64,000 nt of DNA from Sorex araneus (Eukaryota; Chordata; Mammalia; Eulipotyphla; Soricidae): the NCBI RefSeq assembly GCF_027595985.1, contig NC_073313.1:104923052-104987051 (forward strand). Direction: 5' to 3'. The position numbers and the translations under genes were made by a program. Positions 22,714 through 32,110 of this stretch are shown here, piece after piece (position 1 is the first letter of the stretch; every line of letters begins with the position of its first letter). The notes under the pieces were generated by a model that worked only from the letters and a program-made list of their open reading frames with translations, was not told the DNA's origin and did not search any database.

Positions 22714-23172
22714 TCCAGGAACTTTTTTGATTTCCTCTTTGGTTTCCTCTCTAAGCCACTGATTGTTCATCAGTGAGTTGTTTAAATTTTTGGTGTTTGA
22801 TTTTCCATTTCTGTGTTTGATTAACTTATATTTTCAGTGAATCATGGTCTGAAAAGATAGTTGATACAATTTCTATCCTATTGATTTTTATGGAACTGTT
22901 TTCTGGCCCAGCATGTGATATATCTTGGAGAATTTCCCATGTACACTGGAGAACATTGTGTATTCAGATTTGGGGGATGAAAAGCCATATATACATGTAT
23001 ATATATGTGTACATATCTATATAAAACTCTCTCTGTTACATTTCTTCCCTCAAATAAAAGATCTGCTTGCTGAGCTTTAGTCTATTTATCAAGAGGTGGC
23101 AATACAGTTTTGATATCTCCAAGTTCTATTGTGTTGCTATCAATGTCTTTCATTAAGTCTATTAGCAGTTTT

Positions 23173-24165
23173 TTTTTTAATTTTTATTAAATCACCATGT
23201 GGAAAGTTACAAAGTTCTCAGGTTTATATGTCAGTTATACAATATTCAAACACCCATCCCTTCACCAGTGCCCATATTCCACCACCAGAAACCCCAGTAT
23301 ACCCCCCGCCCCCACCCCCTACCCCCTACTGTTTAACTAATGAATTTCACTTCATTTTTTCTTTACCTTGATTACATTCCATAATTCAACACAAAACTCA
23401 CTATAGTTGACATAACTCTCTCTCTCTCTTTTTTTTTTCTCTTTTTCCTTTTCCCTTTTTTTTTTCTTTTTCCCCCTCATCCCCCTTCCTGCGCCTCATA
23501 GTATGGTGTACGCCACGCCACGTCGGCCAGCGTGGGGCTTTTGCTTAGTTCACAGTCCAGAGGTGGCTGCTACATTAAAAACCTTCAATATTTTCAACAA
23601 AAACTTACTGTTATTATTTGGAGTTTCCCCCCCAAGTCAGACCTGTTCAAATGGAACCGATTCACATTGCTGAACAATTATAAATGTTAAGTCGCGCGGA
23701 CGCAGCCGCGTCCGCGCGGTTTTGGATTTCTGTATAAAGTCCAGGGAGAATTCTGCCAGAAATTACATAGCCCAGCTCACAGTCCCAGTGCATTGCTGTA
23801 AGAAGTCTCTGAATTCAAAGTCTTTAGGCGCAGAGGGTCCGATTCGCGCTCATCGGCTCCAGATTTATCTGGGCCGAGGGCGTGCCGGTTACGCCCCCTT
23901 CCCATGAGTTCCTGGGAGCCCCCAAAGTAAAATCCGAATACCTGTGGGTCTGGAATCAGAAGATGGCGCCTGCCACATGGTGCCGCCAGCCCGCCGCTTT
24001 CCATGCAGGAAGACAGGGTGGGGAGGAAAAAAAAAAATCCACCCCCAGCAGCACCGAGTTGTAGCCCAGTTTGGTGTCCCAATGCATTGCTCTCGGGTGC
24101 TGCGCTGGATGCCCGAATGTGTTACATCTTTGGAGTCAAAGTCTTTAAGCGCCGCAGAGGGTCCG
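23173..24165 (-). mobile_element. Composite GC-rich retroposon with L1-like tail (longest copy)
   Basis: About 990 bp on the minus strand. In order from the 5' end (24,165): a CpG-rich module containing CTTAAAGACTTTGACTCC, a second related module (CCTAAAGACTTTGAATTC, reverse of 23803-23842), a short perfect CpG palindromic stretch near 23,693-23,720 (CGCGCGGACGCAGCCGCG), a CTGGACTGTGAACTAAGC block, an A/G-rich run (23,420-23,480 complement), an AATATGGGCACTGGTGAAG block and the L1-like end CACATGGTGATTTAATAAA with poly(A). An 18-bp perfect TSD, AAGTCTATTAGCAGTTTT, lies at 23155-23172 and 24166-24183. No protein frame is evident. The TSD, poly(A) and tail point to L1-machinery mobilisation (inference). 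Confidence 0.85.
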
Positions 24166-24342
24166 AAGTCTATTAGCAGTTTTAACTATTTTCTGGTCCC
24201 TCATTGGGTTCATATTTGTTTAGGAGTGTGAATTCTTTCTGATGTTCAGATCCCTGAATAATTAATAAATGGTCTTCACTCTCTCTTATAACGTTCTTCA
24301 GTCTGAAATCTATATCGTCTGATACTAGTATGGCTGCTTTGT

Positions 24343-24405
24343 TCTTTTTTTTTAATTTTTACTAGTGAATCACCGTGAGGTACAGTTACAAACTTATGAA
24401 CTTTG
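24343..24405 (-). mobile_element. Very short L1 3'-end insertion
   Basis: A T-run and about 45 bp complementary to the L1 terminus (AGTGAATCACCGTGAGG, TACAGTTACAAACTTATG), flanked by CTTTGTTCTTTT and CTTTGTCCTGTT, a probable imperfect TSD. Confidence 0.6.
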
Positions 24406-25024
24406 TCCTGTTTGAGGGGGGTTGTTTACTTGAAGAATTGTTTTCCAGCCTTTGACTTTGAGTATGTGTTTGTTCTGATGGTTCAAATGTGTTTATTGCA
24501 GGTAGTGCAAGAAAGACTTTGGCTTCAATTTTATTATCCATCCTGCCACTCTGTGTCTCTTAATTGGTGTATTTAGCCCATTGACTTATAAAGGGGTTAT
24601 AACTATGGAGTTTTTTGCCATCTTTCTGCAGGACTTTGGTGTGTTTGCGGTGCTTATCTTAAAGTAACCCATTTAGTTCTCATTTTATCAATGGTTTTGA
24701 GTCTATGAAGTTACTGACTTATTTATCTGTGAAGTTGTGTAATGTTCCTTCAAATATGAATGAAAGTATGACTGGATAAAGTATTCTTCATGAGGCATTC
24801 ATTTAATTGAGGTTTTTCACTATGACCCACCACCATTTTTGGGCTACAGGGTTTCATCTGATAAATCTGCTGTAAATTTTAAGGATTCTGCTTTGTAATT
24901 TCCTTCTTGACCTTGCTGCTTTCAGTATTCTGTCCATATCTGTGGTTTTCATCATACTGATTAGGATGTATCTTAAGTAATTTTATTTTGCTTTACTTTA
25001 ACTGATACCCTTCAGATCACTGGA

Positions 25025-25157
25025 TTTAGGTGCAGGCACTGTTTAGCTCTGAGAACTTTGGACAGCTTTCATGGGACCATGTGTGGTGCCAGGGATTGAA
25101 CCAGGATTAACTAAACGCAGGGCAAGTGCTTTAAACCTTGAATATATCTCCAGCTCC
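25025..25157 (-). mobile_element. Shrew tRNA-SINE (old, truncated)
   Basis: Antisense core CATGGGACCATGTGTGGTGC, GGGATTGAACCAGGATTAAC and a head complement ending ATCTCCAGCTCC. Confidence 0.7.
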
Positions 25158-25214
25158 AATTTTTTTCTTCCCATTCTTGTGACGAGTGGGGTGATATGCA
25201 ATCTACACACCAGT

Positions 25215-25392
25215 ATTTCTTTTTTATTGTTTTTGAGAAACACCTGGCAATGATCAGGGGCTACTTCTGGCTCTGCACTCAGGAATTACTCCTTGTAGTG
25301 CTTAGGAGACCATATGGGATGTCGGAGACTGAACCTTGTTTGGCCATGTACAAGACAAGCACCTTACTCTCTGTATCATCTCTCCAATCTTT
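25215..25392 (-). mobile_element. Shrew tRNA-SINE next to a pyrimidine tract
   Basis: Antisense copy (CAATGATCAGGGGCTACTTC, CCATATGGGATGTCGGAG) ending ATCTCTCCAATC directly before the (TTCC)n tract. The tRNA end of the SINE touches the microsatellite. Confidence 0.85.
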
Positions 25393-25733
25393 TCCCTTCC
25401 TTCCTTCCTTCCTTCCTTCCTTCCTTCCTTCCTTCCTTCCTTCCTTCCTTCCTTCCTTCCTTCCTTCCTTCCTTCCTTCCTTCCTTCCTTCCTTCCTTCC
25501 TTCCTTCCTTCCTTCCTTCCTCCCCTCCCATCCCCTCCCCTCCCCTCCCCTCCCCTCCCCTCCCTTCCCTTCCTTTCCCTTCCCCTCCCCTCCCCTCCCC
25601 TCCCCTCCCCTCCCCTTCCCTTCCCTTCCCTTCCCTTCCCTTCCCTTCCCTTCCCTTCCCTTCCCTTCCCTTCCCTTCCCTTCCCTTCCCTTCCCTTCCC
25701 TTCCCTTCCCTTCCCTTCCCTTCCCTTCCCTTC
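25393..25733. repeat. Compound (TTCC)n-(CCCCT)n-(TTCCC)n tract
   Basis: About 340 bp that is pyrimidine on the plus strand apart from one or two purines. Three phases: tetranucleotide TTCC to about 25,520, CCCCT to about 25,615, with a TTCCC/TTTCC transition, then TTCCC. The Pro/Leu/Ser and Gly/Lys/Glu-rich frames here are repeat translations. Confidence 0.97.
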
Positions 25734-25754
25734 ATCTCTTGTCTCTGTCTTTAT

Positions 25755-25848
25755 TTCATTCTTTCTTGGCCCACACTCAACTGTGATCAGATCTAACTCC
25801 TAGCAGGGTTTAAGGTGCCCTACCTACTGTATTATTGCTGCAGCATGC
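25755..25848 (-). mobile_element. Shrew tRNA-SINE fragment
   Basis: TTCTTGGCCCACACTCAACTG, GTTTAAGGTGCCCTACC and ATTATTGCTGCAGC match a partial, decayed antisense SINE on the far side of the pyrimidine tract. Confidence 0.5.
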
Positions 25849-26760
25849 ACTAGCATTTCTTGGGTCAGTTTGAGAACTACTTGCATATTAAATAGTTGAA
25901 GTTCTGAGTATAGTTTCTGGGATCCCAGCATGAATCAGTGATATATGCAGTAGTGTTTTCAAGAGGTCCTTTTTATGTCCGACAATCTCGTTGCAGACTG
26001 CAGGTCAGAGTCTGTCTGTATCAAAGCAGGACCACATTCATCCCTGGATAATCTCTGGACCACATTCTTTATTGTTTATTGTTTGCATGCATATATTAGC
26101 ACCCTAGGTATTTGAACTATGTCAGTGATGGTGATAGACAAGATTCTTGCTCTTGTGGAATGTGTATGCTAGTGTGTTTGCATGTGCATAAGTGTGCAGG
26201 GTGGGGTAGACATATAATACACACAAGTGGTAATTTTAACTTATTATGAGTTTTCTACATGATATGAATAGGATAATATATTAGAGAACAATGTAGCAAG
26301 GCTATTTTAATTGTGTTTCTACACAATCATGTATTTATTTTAGTGTTATGCATTAGGTAGCATGGTTACAATAGTGTTAAAATGTATGGTCTTGATGTAC
26401 AAAGTTGAAAGTTATTTACTTTATCAATATGTAATTTATTTACAATTTTGTGGAATTCCAGGTGACTAGCTCTATTCATTGACATTTGTGTAGGTGTCAC
26501 TACTTACACAATTAAAAAAAGAGAGAGATATCTCTCCCATATGAGATAGAAAATGAAACATAGTAAGGGAACTACAAATTGTTAAAGTAAACAGAACTGA
26601 ATATTTTGTCTATAAAACTGAGTTTACATGGGGTGGGTGGTTGGGATTGGGACACTGGTTGAGGGAAGCATGCTCTCTGGTAGTGGAATGATGTATACAT
26701 GAACAGTATGATGAACAGTATAAGTGCTGGCATCTCAATAAAATGGTTTTTATGAAAGTT
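25849..26760. other. Unassigned, mostly unique sequence
   Basis: AT-rich with TG-rich pieces near 26,180-26,200. 26,590-26,755 has features of a decayed L1 3' UTR (GGTTGGGATTGGGACACTGG, CTCAATAAAATGG) in sense orientation. The remainder is unassigned. Confidence 0.35.
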
Positions 26761-26761
26761 C

Positions 26762-26930
26762 TGGGCTGGCATGATAGTATAGCAGGTAGGGTACTTATGC
26801 TTGTATGTAGTCAACCCGGATATGATATTGACACCCTATATGGTCCCCTAAGCCTTTCCAGGAGTGATCCCTAAGTGCAGAGCCAGGAGTATGCCCTGAG
26901 GACTGCCAGGCATTGCCCCATAACAAAAAG
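26762..26930 (+). mobile_element. Shrew tRNA-SINE
   Basis: Sense copy: GGGCTGGCATGATAGTATAG, CACCCTATATGGTCCCCTAAG and CAGGCATTGCCCCATAAC, with a degraded tail. Confidence 0.85.
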
Positions 26931-27689
26931 GTTTCTACATCCAATCACCAACAAAGTGTCCAAGATATGGGTTACTTTAGATAGGTTATCAGAGGAAGCT
27001 TCTTTGATTATGTATATTAGAGAAAAAAACTATACAACTACCTGAATAATGGAAAGAAGAGCACTACATCAAAGGGAAGAGAGCATGGAAAGTTTCTGGG
27101 ACGACTGAATCTTGTGGCTGAAGTGGTTTCAAAAGGCCAATATGTTTAGATTGTAGTAAGGGCTAGAGTGGAACAGGATGAAGCTGGAGAGGTAGGCAGA
27201 GGTCATCTAATGCCAGTTCTTACAGATCACTTGAATTCATTTGAATTTCACTCTGATGTCAGTGAGATGAGATCGAAGCAAGGAATGAGAGTAAAATAAT
27301 CTGTTTTCCATTCTGAAAAGATCACTTCAACTGTAGCATTGATTGCATTGCAAGGCGAACAAATGTGGAAATGGAGACTAAAATAAGATTTGATGTTAGA
27401 TTGTACATTGGGAAGAGGAAGATGTTAACCTAGTATAGAACTTCTTCAACTGATGCTGGATTTATGTCCAAATAAAACAAACATAAGCTGAAAATGTTGA
27501 AAATGCTGCAGCTTGCTTTCCAGCATCACAAGAGAGGATAGTCCATAGTTCTACTAAACATGAATAAATTTTATACCCTTGTAAAATTGAAAAAATTGAA
27601 ATTGAACCATCATTAGAGGGCTTCTATTTTATCCATCTTAGGCAATTAGGTGATGCAATTTCCTGAGATGGGAAAGGAGTGAAAACAAA

Positions 27690-27890
27690 TAAAAACTGGG
27701 ACCAGAGAGAAAGCATAGGGATTAAGACACTTGTCTTGCACTCAGCTAACTCCAGTTCCATCCCCCAAACTGCATGGTCCTCTGAGTATCACTGGGAGTG
27801 ATCCTGTAAGTCCTCAGCACATAGGGGTGGGTCAGGTAATCCCTGGCACCTCAGGACCCATTCAGCACTGAATCCTTAGGCCCTCACATA
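27690..27890 (+). mobile_element. Shrew tRNA-SINE (old copy)
   Basis: GGGACCAGAGAGAAAGCATA, ACACTTGTCTTGCACTCAGC and CATGGTCCTCTGAGTATCAC, then a diverged tail. Confidence 0.7.
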
Positions 27891-27906
27891 AATAATCACC
27901 TGGAAA

Positions 27907-28076
27907 GGGGCTGGAGCAATAGTACAGTGGGTAGGGTGTTTACTTTGCACACGGCTGACCAGGGTTCGATTTCCAGCATTCCATATAGTTCCCTGAGCAC
28001 TGCCAGGAAAAATTACTAAATGTAGAGCCAGAAGTAGCCCCTGAGCATCGCTGGGTGTGACCCAAAAAGCAAAAAA
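27907..28076 (+). mobile_element. Shrew tRNA-SINE
   Basis: Good sense copy: GGGGCTGGAGCAATAGTACA, AGGGTTCGATTTCC and GTGTGACCCAAAAAGC. ACCTGGAA repeats on both sides (27,899 and 28,081) as a short TSD. Confidence 0.92.
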
Positions 28077-28194
28077 AATTACCTGGAAGGACCTGTGGGG
28101 TTCCTTAACACTCCTTGGGAGGCCCTCAAACAAACAACAAGAATGGAAACCTAATAAAAATTCTCCCTGGCTTATTAAGTTGTCACTATCTAGG

Positions 28195-28285
28195 CAGGGA
28201 TAATTCAGAAGTTTGAGTGCATGCTCTGCACAGTATAGGTTCCTGACCACCACAGGGTGTGGCCTGCAAACAAATAAACAGAACT
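28195..28285 (+). mobile_element. Degraded SINE fragment
   Basis: TGAGTGCATGCTCTGCACAG and AGGGTGTGGCCTGCAAACAA are consistent with the body and tail of an old SINE. Confidence 0.35.
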
Positions 28286-28659
28286 TTAGCAGTCTGTGAG
28301 GCATTCCGGTGCATTTGTAAAATACGAGGAAATGCATGTCTGAACCCAGGGGAGTGGTTTCAGTTGGAAGATGAAAATTGGGGTTGTACTTAGAAGCACA
28401 GAAGCAACAAAGATTTCTTAAGAAGTAAGAGGAAGTGGAGAAGAAAGGCTAAGAATGGAGCCAGGGGCACCTCAATCTTCAGAGTGAGAAGAGCCAGATG
28501 AGGAAATCAGAGAATCTTAGGCAAAAGCAGTGAGATGGGAGGCAACCAGGAAGGTATAGTTTCTCAGAAGTTAAACTCTGAGTGCCCTGGTACAGATTGA
28601 AAGGTGTAGTAAGCAGGAAGGTTTCCGCTTGGGCCTGAAAACTCATTAAAACTACAACA

Positions 28660-28805
28660 AAAAGAGCAGGAGAGATAGTACCATGAGGTTTGCCTTGGAC
28701 ACAGCTGACCTATGTTCCATCCCTGGCAACACATAGGACTCCCCTAGTGTCACCAGGAAAAATTATTACTTCTTAGTGTGGCCACAAAACAAAAAAAATA
28801 AAAAG
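28660..28805 (+). mobile_element. Shrew tRNA-SINE (old copy)
   Basis: GAGCAGGAGAGATAGTACCA, TTTGCCTTGGACACAGCTGA and GTGGCCACAAAACAAAAAAA. Confidence 0.75.
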
Positions 28806-29637
28806 TCCAGGAAAATATTTGTTAATGATATATAGAAATCCAACAGGTATTTATCATAGCACCATAGCAACCACAGCCATTTAAATTAATTACAGGAGTA
28901 ATCAAAGCAGGACCCTCAGTACACATCAACAGAGAACCCCAAGTATCAAGAATATATCATTTCTCCAGACTAGAAACACATTCATTTTATTTTTTATTAT
29001 TATTTTTAAATTTATTTTATTGAATCACCATGTGGAAAGTTACAAAGTTCTCAGGCTTATGTCTCAGTTATACAATATTCAAACACCCATCCCTTCACCA
29101 GTGCCCATATTCCACCACCAAAAACCCCAGTATACCTCCCACCCCCCGTCCCCCACCCCCCCCTGAGTAACTGATAAATTTCACTTCATTTTCTCCTTAC
29201 CTTAATTACATTCCATATTTCAACACAAAACTCACTATTGTTGTTGGAGTTTCCACCCAAGAAAGACAGCCCTACTGCCAAGGAAGCATTTGATGATTAG
29301 TTTTCCATTGCTGAGAATAGAGATATGAAGTCCCGCTGTTCCAAGTACATAACTCTTTTTTTTTCCTCCTTCCCACGCCACCAAGTTCGTGCCCGTTTAA
29401 TAGTCCTCATAATATGGCTGACACCACGCCGCCTGATAAAGGAAAAAAAAAACGAGAAAGAAGGATATTTCCTGTCCTCAGCCGGCGTGGGGCTATGGCT
29501 TAGTTCACAGTCTAGAGACATGGCTGCAAGCAGTTTCTGGAACCAAAAGTAGTCTAGTTGGCCTCCGGATTCTGGTAGATCAGCAACAAAGCGGCCGCAC
29601 AAAAATGTGGCCACCCTCAGAGGAAAGGGACACGAAA

Positions 29638-31198
29638 AAAGCAGTCCCATTCACAATCGTGCCCCAGAAAATCAAGTACCTCGGAATCAGCCTAACCAAG
29701 GATGTAAAAGACCTCTACAAAGAAAACTATAAAACGCTACTCCATGAAATAAAAGAGGACATGAGAAAATGGAAACATACCTTGCTCATGGATAGGGAGA
29801 ATCAATATTGTCAAAATGACAATACTCCCCAAAGCATTATACAGATTCAACGTGATCCCTATAAGGATACCCATGGCATTCTTCAAAGAAACGGATCAAG
29901 CAATCCTAAAATTCATATGGAACAACAAACGTCCAAGGATAGCTAAAACAATTCTTGGGAAAAAGACAATGGGAGGCATCACCCTCCCCAACCTCAAACT
30001 TTACTACAAAGCAGTAACAATTAAAACAGCATGGTACTGGAACAAAGGCAGAGCTGTAGACCAATGGAACAGGGTGGAATATCCCTATACACAACCCCAA
30101 ATGTATGACCATCTAATCTTCGAAAAGGGAGCAAGAGATGTGAAGTGGAGCAAGGAAAGACTTTTTAACAAATGGTGCTGGCACAACTGGACAACCACAT
30201 GCAAAAAAATGGGCTTAGACCTTGACCTGACACCATGCACAAAAGTCAGATCAAAATGGATTAAAGACCTCAACATTAGACCACAAACCATAAGGTACAT
30301 TGAAGACAAGGTCGGCAAAACCCTCCACGATATTGAAGATAAAGGTATCTTCAAAGGTGACACAGAACTAAGCAATCTAGTAAAAACAGAGATCAACAAA
30401 TGGGACTACATTAAACTAAAAAGCTTCTGCACCGCAAAAGATACAGTGACCAGAATACAAAGACTATCCACAGAATGGGAAAGGATATTTACACAATACC
30501 CATCAGATAAGGGGTTGATATCAATGGTATATAAAGCACTGGTTGAACTCTACAAGAAGAAAACATCCAACCCCATCAAAAAATGGGGCGAAGAAATGAA
30601 CAGAAACTTTACCAAGGAAGAAATACGAATGGCCAAAAGGCACATAAAAAGTGCTCTACATCACTAATCATCAGAGAGATGCAGATCAAACAACCACGAG
30701 ATAACACCTCACACCACAGAGACTAACACACATCCAAAAGAACAAAAGCAACCGCTGTTGGAGAGGTTGTGGGGAGAAAGGGACCCTTCTACACTGCTGG
30801 TGGGAATGTCGACTGGTTCAGCCCTTCTGGAAAACAATATGGACGATTCTCAAAAAATTAGATATTGAGCTCCCATTTGACCCAGCAATACCACTGCTGG
30901 GAATATATCCCAGAGAGGCAAAAAAAAGTATAATCGAAACAACATCTGCACATGTATGTTCATCGCAGCACTGTTTACAATAGCCAGAATCTGGAAAAAA
31001 CCTGACTGCCCTAGAACGGATGACTGGTTGAGGAAACTTTGGTACATCTATACAATGGAATGCTATACAGCTGTCAGAAAAAAGGTCATGAATTTTGTAT
31101 TTAAGTGGATCGGCATGAAAAGTTTCATGCTGAGTGAAATGAGTCAGAAAGAGAGAGACAGACATAGAAAGATTGCACTCATCTATGGTATATAGAAT
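29638..31198 (+). pseudogene. L1 ORF2 C-terminal region (broken)
   Basis: ORF2 encodes the endonuclease/reverse transcriptase of L1; only the part after the RT catalytic core is present. Readable blocks: [20 protein letters not shown] (29,660-29,720), [18 protein letters not shown], then a 283-residue open stretch at 29816-30667 with [37 protein letters not shown] and NKWDYIKLKSFCTAKDT. The frame shifts near 29,780, an in-frame stop ends the long stretch at 30,665 and more shifts follow before the RDRHRKIALIYGI terminus. It is incapable of function as it stands. Confidence 0.9.
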
Positions 31199-31653
31199 AA
31201 CAGAGTGGGAGACTAACAACCAAGAATTGTAGAAATAAGTACCAGGAGGTTGACTCCATGGCTTGGAGGCTGGCCTCACATTCTGGGGAAAGGGCAACTC
31301 AGAGAAGGGATCACCAACTATAATGTAGTCGAAGGCCATGTGGGGGGAGGGAGTTGCGGGGTGAATGAGGGCTAGAGACTGAGCACAGTGGCCACTCAAC
31401 ACCTTTATTGCAAACCTCAACAGCTAATTAGAGAGAGAGAACAGAAGGGAATGCCCTGTCACAGTGGCAGGGTGGGGTGGGGGGAGATGGGATTGGGGAG
31501 GGTGGGAGGGATGCTGGGTTTACTGGTGGTGGAGAATGGGCACTGGTGAAGGGATGGGTTCCCGAACTTTGTATGAGGGAAGCATAAGCACAAAAGTGTA
31601 TAAATCTGTAAATGTGACCTCACGGTGATTCACTAATTAAAAATAAATAAATA

Positions 31654-31846
31654 GGGGCTGGAGTGATAGCACAGCGGGTAGAGCGTTTGCCTTGCATGCG
31701 GCCAACCCCAGTTCTAATCCCAGCATCCCATATGGTCCCCTGAGCACCACCAGGGGTAATTCCTGAGTGAAGAGCCAGGAGTAACCCCTGTGCGTCGCCG
31801 GGTGTGACCCAAAAACCAAAATAAATAAATAAATAAATAAATTTAA
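31654..31846 (+). mobile_element. Shrew tRNA-SINE in an L1 tail
   Basis: Starts GGGGCTGGAGTGATAGCACA within the L1 (AATA)n tail and ends CAAAAACCAAAATAAATAAA. The tail changed to the AATA repeat of its target. It belongs to the subtype with GAAGAGCCAGGAGTAACCCC also seen at 34.2 kb. Confidence 0.92.
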
Positions 31847-31944
31847 AAAATATAAAACAGTATACTGATATTTAAAAAAAAAAAGTGTGGCCACCCGGGT
31901 GGAATCTTGGCGTAGCGTAGAAACACTCATTTTAAATCACTCTT

Positions 31945-32110
31945 TCTTTTTTTTTTCTATTTTCTTGGATTTGGGGGCCACAGCTGGCAGCGCTCAGGAA
32001 GCAGTCATGGTGGGGGGCTCGGGGGATTGTATTGGGCACTGGGGCTTGAACCTGCTTGACCACATGAAAGGCAAGTACCCTGCCCTCTGTACTATCTCTC
32101 TGCCCCAGCC
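31945..32110 (-). mobile_element. Old SINE (antisense)
   Basis: GGGGGCCACAGCTGGCAGCG, GGGGCTTGAACCTGC and a head complement ending ATCTCTCTGCCCC. Diverged. Confidence 0.65.

Larger units (their letters stand above)
15045..25010 (-). repeat. Old antisense L1 with most of ORF2, heavily interrupted
   Basis: Pieces at 15045-15778, 17320-18202, 18445-18583, 18955-19249, 19482-20046, 20248-20992, 22726-23154 and 24184-25010 are collinear on the minus strand. Minus-strand readings include an RT motif-A region (IILIDAKKAFDNIRHPF at about 19,820-19,850 within frame 19603-19932) and an upstream RT block (FFFQIFNEDLLPILFKLFQE, 20273-20503). The order 3' UTR, RT, linker and endonuclease side follows the plus coordinate. 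All frames are broken. At least nine later elements split it, making it the largest ancestral unit in the window. Confidence 0.8.
26960..28620 (-). repeat. L2 LINE relic with SINE insertions
   Basis: The plus strand matches the complement of the L2 3' region: GGAGAGGTAGGCAGAGGTCA, AGATGAGATCGAAGC-like, AAAAGATCACTTCAACTG and, after several SINEs, GAATGGAGCCAGGGGCACC and GATGGGAGGCAACCAGG. The relic is dispersed over 1.6 kb. Confidence 0.55.
29617..31885 (+). mobile_element. Young L1, 5'-truncated, nested
   Basis: About 2 kb covering the C-terminal half of ORF2 and the complete 3' UTR, with AATAAATA tail repeats at 31,640. TSD TGTGGCCACCC at 29606-29616 and 31886-31896 shows it inserted into the composite retroposon. 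A SINE later entered its A-rich tail. Confidence 0.9.
28990..31918 (-). mobile_element. Composite GC-rich retroposon, interrupted by an L1
   Basis: Minus-strand element in two parts: 28990-29616 (poly(T), L1-like end, TTCTCAGCAATGGAAAACTA at the complement of 29296-29315, CTAGACTGTGAACTAAGCC and a CpG-rich 5' part) and 31897-31918 (5' terminus). TSD AGAAACAC(AT)TCATTTTA at 28972-28989 and 31919-31934, differing by a 2-bp indel. Shares its block order with the 16.8- and 23.2-kb copies but has a different extreme 5' end, so the 5' module varies. Confidence 0.75.

Noticed and set aside
23420-24165. CpG-rich stretch as a second gene promoter
   Set aside because: It lies wholly within a retroposon bounded by an 18-bp TSD. 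It may carry the element's own promoter, but nothing suggests a host gene.
25196-25803. Long Pro/Ser/Leu-rich and Gly/Lys/Glu-rich open frames (also at 34.9-35.4, 38.2-39.4 and 41.7-42.2 kb)
   Set aside because: They are translations of (TTCC)n and (CCCT)n tracts in every frame, run into SINE sequence and have no start context or domain.
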